From Sipunculus nudus (lineage: Eukaryota; Annelida; Sipuncula; Golfingiida; Sipunculidae): 64,000 bases of DNA. The DNA is taken from assembly GCA_026874595.1 (NCBI GenBank), contig CM049312.1, forward strand, positions 24,421,956-24,485,955, read 5' to 3'. Shown one piece after another: positions 58,001 through 64,000 of this stretch. Every line of letters starts with the position of its first letter. The stretch's first letter is position 1. The notes under the pieces are model-generated. The model was not told the DNA's origin. It saw nothing but the letters and a program-made list of their open reading frames with translations, and made no database searches. The translations under genes were made by a program, and so were the position numbers.

Positions 58001-60567
58001 GTAGCATTTGACTTATTAGTAAATGGACTGATATAAACATTAGAATACTAATATTGATGTAACTCGACTGCTCGTTTGATAAACTCTATATTTTGAATTA
58101 AGAGTTATGGATGCTTATATGATATGAATATGAAAAAGACATTTAATGTAACGACACAGTAATAAAATATATAGATCTGAATTGATGCAAACTCATTCTA
58201 GTTATTTAAACAATTTTGCGTAGAACATAATTGCCTGAATATTTCTATAATATTCCAATTAAAATATAATAATTGAACCAAACAATAGTAACATCACGTG
58301 ATCTCACTCTTTCGCCAAAGGCATATTCAAATGTTCCTTCTTTTCTTTGGTCGTTTAACAAGATCCAAAAGTCATAGCTTGCCAATCCATAAACGAATCT
58401 GGAATTAATAAATAATACATGTACCCACTCGGAACAGATGTCTCAGACGTTTTAATTAGAATAATCTTTATAAGCATCCCATTTCAGTAAATCATCAAAA
58501 TTAAAAGGAAAATTGCATTTTTTTTATTTTACAGTTTGAGTCTGTAGTACATATAACTTTCGTAAAAATAATGTACATGAAAATAAAAGTTTTATCCAAT
58601 AATAAATACCAAATAAATCTATCATTTTAGGTGCCGTCGGTGAGATCAAAGTTTGAAATCTTTTTATAATGTACTCTCAAATGTTTGAAAACAAAAATAG
58701 TCTGAGGAGGAATACACATCCAGTACCGCACTCATTGACGAATCATCATCACCCAGTATAATAAATATGGAGTATAGAATTAACAAAGTGCAAACGATAT
58801 GGTGCAGGCATTCACGTCTCTTAAATATAATACTAGTTCATATTCAAATAGGCTATATGTATTCATACATGTGTATGTATATTCGTTTTTTTATACCTAT
58901 TATGGGCATTGTCTGGAATGCGTGCCAGATCCCCTCCAAGATATTTACAAAGAGTGCGGGAATCTTTCCAGTTCCTCTTAGAAGCAATATAGTGATAACA
59001 ATACCCCTTGAAGAAGTGCCAACCAAGGGGACAATCTGAAATGATGTAATATTAACTATCATGAGGAGGTATTTAAAAAAGTTCGCTCTGCGCTTTGGCT
59101 TAGATAAAAGAAGAATATAGATTTTACCGTCATGTATATGTTCATGTAGTGTTTTACTGTTAAATATGATATTAGATTTGCAAATCAAACACGACTAATA
59201 AAGTGTGTCGCAACAGGACGCTTACATTTATTTGGGACTCATGTGCAGGCGTACACTACGTTTCTCTACATCAAATTTAAATACTTGTACTTTGGACAGA
59301 AAAAATGCAGATGGGCCGTTCGCCAACACATCTGTTGGAATATTCCTTTCTCGAGAAAACATCAGATAAATCGTTAAAGGTCGCTGATTAGTAATCTCAC
59401 TTTAATCTAGGTCCAAAGCACAGTCCCATTAGAGTATGTCAAACAATGTTTGTCACAAAATCAATTAACTTTAAGACAAAGCAATTTGATGTCATTTTTG
59501 TCACAAAATTTAAACAACTTACAAAATTCAGGAAATTTAATGCAGGTAAGCATGGTGGTGTTCGCTATCCTATTGCGTCGTATTTTCAGAAGCACCATAA
59601 GTAGTTTAATTTTAATTTAAATTAAATCGAAAATATTACTCGAATGTTTAAAGCTTCCTTCGAACTTGGTTGCTTTGAGATCCCTCAGACCAGTCGGTTC
59701 ACATCCTGACGGTACAATTGATTCTACATCCGAGTCACAGATATAGGTCAAGGTCGAGTTTGTAGAAACTCTCGACCCCCAGGTAACCTCATGCGCATTT
59801 GTAAGTCGTAGATCACCAGCCCTCTCCTAAGTAATTCAACAATAGGCAAGACCTTACACGAGTTCCTTCTTGAAGAAAAACTAAACATTTATTCATTTTA
59901 TCGTACCCGGTAATTTGCTTTTTTATGAGACAGTGAAAGTAATTCTAAGGTCGCATTTAACTATGTTAATGCCCTTTCATTCTCAGATTGAAGCGTACGA
60001 TACTGTGCCTATCGTTCAGTACCCAGCGGAGCTCGTGTCTGCATATCGAATGAGGGGAGATTAGCCACATGACCCTGGTAAGCAAGTTACTAGACATAAC
60101 GAATGAATATGGTGTCATCGTAGAGAATTTACCAATTTTTTTAAATGTCTATACTCCTATGTTCATACTTTATAATGGCTATTCAGTGTGAGTCAAGCAA
60201 CGTGAAATCTCTTTATATTCGGTCATGGATATGACCTTAATAGATGGTGATTGGATTTAGCTGAAATCTTAAAGGGTTCTATGTAATAGATTGGGCAACA
60301 GATACTCATAAATGTTTAAAAGCAAGGGAAGAGAAAGGACTTAATAATTTTTATCAAAAGCAGCTTATGTTTTATGATAAAACTCAGACAAATATAAAGT
60401 ATTAAGTACGCTGCATAATTCTCGTCTGGTAATAATATTTGGTTTGAAATTAATTTTAATAATATGACGCTGAACACTTTCTAGTTTTATATTCTTATCG
60501 TACAAAACACTCTTACCGCTTCAGCCCGCACCGTAAGCAACGAAAGTATCGTCCACATGGGAATCAT
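51990..60567 (-). CDS. gene C: C-type lectin/SRCR/EGF transmembrane receptor
   Basis: Fourteen exons join with consistent phases (0,1,2,0,1,0,1,0,1,1,1,1,2 at successive junctions). They predict a type I membrane protein of about 618 residues if one missing base in exon 10 is allowed for. Order by residue: signal peptide 1-17; unrecognised module 18-79; C-type lectin domain ~80-204 with EPN, NED and WND calcium/mannose motifs; orphan SRCR C-half ~205-247; SRCR 248-344; linker 345-390; three EGF/laminin-type repeats ~391-525; stalk and transmembrane helix ~526-588; short tail. By analogy with C-type lectin and SRCR families it is likely a cell-surface recognition or scavenger-type receptor; ligand and pathway are unknown. 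Introns hold a LINE remnant and a SINE. All GT-AG splice sites were found by eye. The frameshift means it may be an allele, an assembly error or a young pseudogene. Confidence 0.85.
52356..52545 (-). CDS. gene C exon 13: stalk and transmembrane helix
   Basis: Acceptor attccttcag, phase 1 in; donor GTTAGA, phase 2 out. A Cys-rich stalk (CKQRDCPPCSC) leads to SDLAMLISCLFIFEFGCIIF then VAQWLYWRKR, a single helix followed by basic residues, giving type I topology. A Glu lies within the helix. Confidence 0.88.
52727..52864 (-). CDS. gene C exon 12: third EGF/laminin-type repeat
   Basis: Acceptor caatag, donor GTAAAA, phase 1 both sides. Reads DCASGFWGNDCSNRCGRC, ENISCDRDDGSCP, MCYHGYTGPMC: all eight Cys of the MEGF/scavenger-receptor type repeat. 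Confidence 0.9.
53109..54125 (+). pseudogene. non-LTR retrotransposon (LINE) reverse-transcriptase C-terminus
   Basis: After an A-rich run (53109-53132), frame-shifting pieces appear in order: YAYDTVLILTGSHRSV (the RT ADD box with D-to-Y style change), KEISGLKLN-like text, ESIKLLGINIYPNWGKV, KVIVNIWTGRTSTLSGRI, then a C-terminal FKLIYRILPLNPFLYKLN, CP.CS.....YGQL.FEC-like zinc knuckle. This layout fits L1/Tx1-type LINEs. Lies in gene C's intron between exons 11 and 12. Confidence 0.8.
54533..54667 (-). CDS. gene C exon 11: second EGF/laminin-type repeat
   Basis: 135 nt, phase 1 both sides, acceptor tgaatag, donor GTGAAG. Reads ECQPGKWGPNCLNTCESC, LGSACDRKNGTC, GDCRPGYAGTTCK. All Cys and the PGxWGxNC Trp are intact, unlike genes A and B. 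Confidence 0.9.
54944..55074 (-). CDS. gene C exon 10: first EGF/laminin-type repeat, one-base deletion
   Basis: Acceptor aaaaccag, donor GTAATA. Reads ACSPGRWGKACTESQAIC and PCNHLTGE in the incoming frame, then NGLCETGLMGERCD in the next one. At 131 nt the exon is one short of the 132 nt needed to meet exon 11 in phase 1, so a base is missing near the LTGE word. Confidence 0.8.
55250..55510 (+). repeat. tRNA-derived SINE
   Basis: The head cctgggcggctgagcgg and gacccggattcgatcc resemble tRNA A- and B-box regions, followed by a body shared with 30310-30480. It lies in gene C's intron 9. Confidence 0.7.
55787..55925 (-). CDS. gene C exon 9: linker
   Basis: Acceptor catacccag, phase 0 in; donor GTGAGA, phase 1 out. 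46 codons: DHSGDISRDLYTSCKDHICP, then a Ser/Val/Lys-rich stretch. Equivalent by position to gene A exon 9. No domain recognised. Confidence 0.75.
56057..56166 (-). CDS. gene C exon 8: C-terminal half of SRCR
   Basis: Acceptor ttcacag, donor GTGGGT. Reads WVSLAELRCPSESLTQCF and ILCRDRKLYC; completes the SRCR begun in exon 7. Confidence 0.85.
56696..56876 (-). CDS. gene C exon 7: N-terminal half of SRCR
   Basis: Acceptor ctttgtag, phase 0; donor GTGAGA, phase 1. Reads FHGTTQYQGLLQVWDEGKWR, FVCDMHFGLKETQVAC, SQLNGITQPL, a clear SRCR start (G.LQV...G.W..VCD..F....A.VAC.QL). Confidence 0.9.
56994..57121 (-). CDS. gene C exon 6: orphan C-terminal half of SRCR
   Basis: Acceptor ctgtacag, phase 1 in; donor GTTCGT, phase 0 out. 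Reads RYGYNETRCTGNEARLSDC, SSRSGLCPHDHVVQITC: the end of an SRCR domain. It follows directly after the lectin exons, with no N-terminal SRCR half between 57121 and 57465. Confidence 0.88.
57465..57609 (-). CDS. gene C exon 5: C-type lectin domain end with EPN/WND
   Basis: Acceptor cttgtag, phase 0; donor GTGAGT, phase 1. Reads FTKWKLFEPNNGVILNEDC, VEVDYETGEWNDDMCSR, TSMCSM. EPN, NED and WND are the calcium-site-2 residues that in studied lectins give mannose-type binding; three Cys complete the domain's disulphides. Confidence 0.92.
58308..58398 (-). CDS. gene C exon 4: middle of C-type lectin domain
   Basis: 91 nt, acceptor attccag, donor GTGAGA, phase 2 in and 0 out. Reads FVYGLASYDFWILLNDQRKE then GTFEYAFGE. 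Confidence 0.9.
58897..59035 (-). CDS. gene C exon 3: start of C-type lectin domain
   Basis: Acceptor catcatttcag, phase 1; donor GTATAA, phase 2. Reads CPLGWHFFKGYCYHY, NWKDSRTLCKYLGGDLARIP: long-form lectin start with the extra N-terminal Cys pair. Confidence 0.92.
59640..59826 (-). CDS. gene C exon 2: unrecognised N-terminal module
   Basis: Acceptor gaattacttag, phase 0; donor GTAATA, phase 1; 187 nt. Reads ERAGDLRLTNAHEVTWGSR, STNSTLTYICDSDVES, a second Cys in SGCEPTG, then LKATKFEGSFKH. Conserved with gene A exon 2. Two Cys only; no known domain. Confidence 0.82.
60517..60567 (-). CDS. gene C exon 1: signal peptide
   Basis: ATG at 60567-60565 encodes MIPMWTILSLLTVRAEA followed directly by donor GTAAGA in phase 0, matching exon 2. 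The hydrophobic core and AEA end fit a cleavable signal peptide. The start is chosen because it gives the signal and the exact phase; no clear TATA box was seen upstream. Confidence 0.75.
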
Positions 60568-61850
60568 GATGTTTAGAAAATATCGTGGGAGTCTTCGTAG
60601 GGGGACCCTTTGTTTGGGACGGAGGCCATCATTTATTTGTATTTCCCATAGAGTTCCTCATGTATATCAATAAGTTATTCGCCCCATTGTTTGTTTTTTT
60701 TTTTCATCTCTTCCAGCCAGGTTAGCTGAGGTAAAGTTTACCAGATCACCGTGGATGAGCTGTATATCAGAGTTATTTTACAACCTCGTAAAACTATCTG
60801 ACACTATCCTTAAATAAAGAAAGACGTTATATTTGATTTCCTTTGATAATTACGGACATACAAGATACTTAATGAATTAAAATGACACAAAACGTTGAGA
60901 AGACCAGAGGTGTGAACTGTGGCTTAGGACTTTTTATATTTAATCTTTTTAACCTCGAAGTTTGAGGAAAGCTTTGTCAGATGTAATTAATAACCAGAAA
61001 TTAAAAAAACTAAACTTGATATTATGTACCTACTTTTAGTTAACAAATTATTTCCTTTTTTAACCATTGTACTATTGTCAGTAAATGTATTCCGAATCAT
61101 TAATTGTTATTAAGAGTTTAATAAATAGAATAACACTTTACTATGGATATGTCAGCAAATAAGACAGCTATCTTACATCCACGGATTGTTAAATTTATTC
61201 ATATTTAGTCTTATCTGAATTACTGAATTTTTACATGTTAAAGCATATATTGATGTCGTTTTACAGATAATTTACTTTATAAATTAATCAGTAGATATAA
61301 TATTTATATGATCTGAATATCTGAAAACAGAATCCAAATGCCCATGCAAGAAACAATTAATTCATCTAAAATGATACGCGCACTGCCATTCCGGAACGTC
61401 GTTTTTTTGTTCAGTATATGATTGAAACCGAAGAATAATAAATGCCTCGTGCGTACTAATCTCTGAATATAAATGCGGTGAATGTAGGACACTAGGAAAC
61501 AACTACACAAACTCAAGCTGGTGCTCTCATGTGATTCCTCGCACGAATGGCTCCAGAACTATTTGACCGAAAAGAATTAATGAACCGAAGTACTTTCCTT
61601 TCTTCTCATATCTAGTCTAACTTTAATGAACCTTGCTTAATAGATCACCCGTGAATCTGATACCGAAAATCAGTTTATATAAAAAACCTAGAGAATGGTC
61701 CTTGTGCTGTGAATACGCTATAGAGCAAAAGATCAAATTTTGAAGGAGCTGAACTTATTAAATTTTATTTGACATTAAGAATGGTTTCTTGAATCACCGA
61801 TCATGCATCCAATTCGGTTTGTGTGAACGCGGATTCATGTCCTTCCCACC
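60568..61850. other. presumed 5' flank of gene C, nothing else recognised
   Basis: AT-rich sequence upstream of the signal-peptide exon. No TATA or initiator could be chosen confidently. The minus ORF at 61304-61516 is unrecognised. Confidence 0.4.
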
Positions 61851-61853
61851 AGG

Positions 61854-61959
61854 TCACTTGTCTTCTCTGCAGAGAGAAGTGTCCGTGCAGCCGCTTTCAC
61901 ATACTTGGCACATAATTAAATAGGCGTTTCCTCGACATAAGTCTGGTATAAAAAGAGCC
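61854..61959 (-). CDS. Cys-rich terminal exon (unknown gene)
   Basis: Acceptor cattttcag, phase 2 in. Reads LFIPDLCRGNAYLIMC, QVCESGCTDTSLCREDK and stop TGA at 61856-61854. Five Cys in 35 residues. No family recognised; preceding exons would lie to the right. Confidence 0.5.
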
Positions 61960-62204
61960 CTGAAAATGAGCATACAGACAAAAAAGAGGGAAATAATAAT
62001 ACTGTTATATAGATAGGCATATTAACGGACATGTAAATTTATACTTTATATAGGATACTTGTTTTATTTAATACTAATAATTGCATTATGTTTCCCCAAA
62101 GGTAACGTTCACGGGTTGGGAATCAATACCTTATATTGGTATTTGGACTAAAATAATCACTAATTCGGTTTGTGTGAACGCGGCTTCATGTCCTTTCCAC
62201 CGGG

Positions 62205-62310
62205 TTACTTATCTTTTCTGCAGAGAGAAGTGTCCGTTCTGCCGCTATCACATGCTTGGCACTTAATTAAATAGACGTTTCCTCGACATAAGTCTGGTAT
62301 AAAAAGAACC
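62205..62310 (-). pseudogene. tandem copy of the Cys-rich terminal exon, acceptor lost
   Basis: 351 bp upstream of the copy at 61.9 kb. Reads LFIPDLCRGNVYLIKC, QACDSGRTDTSLCRKDK, stop TAA. The frame and most residues are kept, but the acceptor reads cattttcat instead of cattttcag. Confidence 0.5.
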
Positions 62311-62802
62311 ATGAAAATGTAAAAATAATAGCATAATATTTGCTAATCAGTCTTATTTTGTCGCAAACAATTGCACAACTCTGAACATATGATCAACTTT
62401 ACTGTCACATGTTAATTATGTTAACAAAAATATAGGTTCATGGGATTTTCATAGTATGTATTAGCATATTTGTTATCTCTGTCTTAATCTGTCTACAATG
62501 ACAGAGAAAATGTATTTTCTATTAATTTTGCTAAAAGTACGATGCATATCAAGGTCCAACACTTACCAAATATTGACTACCCTTTGATGGTGGATAATTC
62601 GTAGTGCCTCGTGTGACTGGGGCCGGATTCCGGTGTAGCATTTTGAAAGTGCACGCTAGAGTTCCGGTGCAGCATACTTAAAAGGATCGGAACACTTTAA
62701 AGGTCCACGCGTTACTTACCATAATAACGTTTTATTGCATTTACCCACCTTGAGTAACTGTGTTTGATACATCTCCATACGCTCTAAGATCGTCACATAA
62801 AA

Positions 62803-63591
62803 TGTGTCATGACACTCCCTAATGTTTGTGAATATAATTCCTTATGCTACTTACTTAGAGTCTCAATGCTTGTTTCATGTATCTGTATGGCATGCGCTAG
62901 GCATTCTGATTCGTGTTAAGCGCAAACCCTGTGCGCTGCTATGGGAACCGCACTTGCTGAACTCTGGCTTGAAGAGACACAGTACTCGTTGTAGTCTTGA
63001 AATTTCGGGTCGGTTCATGCGCTATGGGAATGATCTTTGGAATGATCGTGAATATAGAAGGCTCTGGGCTTCAGGTAAAAAAAGCTATAAATAGGGGATG
63101 TGTTTAGAGCCGGGAAGGAGGAAAATACCAGCGGACACGGAAGAGTGTAACTCTCTCGTCAGTTTTTTTTGTGGCCTTTTATGATAATTGCAGAACTTAC
63201 AGATAGTCTACGGACTTTGTAACAGATTTTATACGGATTGTCTACAGTCTGCAATTGTAATTATTTCCTGGACTTCACTTTTGGATTACAACAGATTGTG
63301 TTCGAGATTAAATCGGACTATTCTCTGAGAAGATTTAATTCTGAGAAGAACTGTTTACGTGGATAACTTGTGTTAAAGGACTCTAGTTGAGCTGTGAAAG
63401 TTGTTATATCCAGAAATCAAAGCCTAGGATCCGGACTTTGGTGATGTACATTTTTTTATTATTTTTATGTCTTAAATACTGTGTAATTGTATTGATTTCG
63501 TGTATTGTAATGTTAGGATTGTGTAAGAATAAATTATAATTATTTGTTAACAAAAAACACTGACTTCTTTATTCATTCCCCTGGACATTTC
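62803..63591 (+). repeat. possible LTR of a retrotransposon
   Basis: Begins with tgtcatgacac and could end at ccctggaca. Internally it has a TATA box (ctataaatagg at about 63087) and, 440 bp later, an aataaa signal at about 63528: the promoter/polyA layout of an LTR. No matching target duplication or primer-binding site was found, so the boundaries are tentative. The 90-codon ORF at 62822-63094 inside is probably chance. Confidence 0.35.
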
Positions 63592-63599
63592 ACTCTGCC

Positions 63600-64000
63600 T
63601 ACTCTTGCGGAATTTGATATGTTTTATCTCCGTAACAAAATTTATGCTGATCTCGATTACGTGATATGTTGTTATTAGCTTGAGTGGCCTTTCTGTTGAA
63701 GCAGACTTCTACGCTGGAAAAAAAGTAATTTAAACAATCCTAACAAAGTACACGTCGGAACTTGCATTTTTGTCCTGCGTTACCATACCAACGATTGAAA
63801 ACATGGGAAAACATGAAAACATATGAATACAAATTTTAATGTTTTTTTAATCTAGCAACAATTTGTACAAATCCACGGGTCTACCCTGAAAAATATGAAA
63901 AACTGGGGCTTGTTTAGAGGGGGCGTAACAGGCGTTTACCGACGTGTATTTCCTTTCTTCTCACTGTACGGTCAAATCAACTTGCATTACAGCTAAATAA
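63600..64000. other. no recognised content
   Basis: No exon, repeat or RNA feature could be supported. Confidence 0.4.

Overview
The window is animal nuclear DNA: AT-rich, intron-rich and packed with transposable elements, satellites and microsatellites, with no operons. Penelope-like, Ty3/Gypsy, hAT, pogo and non-LTR retroelement remains, tRNA-derived SINEs, poly-C/G tracts and multidomain lectin/scavenger-type receptor exons together suggest a lophotrochozoan, probably a mollusc such as a bivalve. The species assignment is inference.

The main coding content is a minus-strand tandem family of a multidomain transmembrane receptor. The best copy (gene C, 60567 to 51990) can be modelled in 14 exons whose splice phases all agree. 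They encode a signal peptide, an unrecognised N-terminal module, a C-type lectin domain with the EPN and WND calcium/mannose motifs, an isolated C-terminal half of an SRCR domain, a full SRCR domain, a short Cys-containing linker, three EGF/laminin-type repeats, one transmembrane helix and a short tail. One single-base deletion in exon 10 breaks the frame. A second copy (gene A, 28573 to 14557) keeps 11 recognisable exons but has a nonsense codon, a frameshift, a lost splice acceptor and large transposon insertions. A third copy (gene B, 42954 to 36446) is clearly decayed. A separate pair of tandemly duplicated Cys-rich terminal exons lies at 61.9 and 62.3 kb.

Layout: 0-5.7 kb is a ~373-bp satellite split by a pogo/Tigger element. 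6.9-8.1 kb is a Penelope-like remnant flanked by inverted hammerhead-ribozyme-like motifs. 9.8-11.1 kb is a hAT remnant. 14.5-28.6 kb is gene A, with a Ty3/Gypsy remnant in its large intron. 29.7-35.7 kb holds repeats and copy 1 of a segmental duplication. 36.4-43 kb is gene B, split by copy 2 of that duplication. 46.0-48.1 kb is a ~345-bp tandem array. 50.0-50.5 kb has four perfect TGACGTCA sites. 52.0-60.6 kb is gene C, with a LINE remnant and a SINE in introns. 62.8-63.6 kb is a possible LTR.

If expressed, gene C would be a type I cell-surface pattern-recognition or scavenger-type receptor; the array looks like a birth-and-death immune or adhesion gene cluster. All domain calls come from reading translated exons by eye, without database searches.
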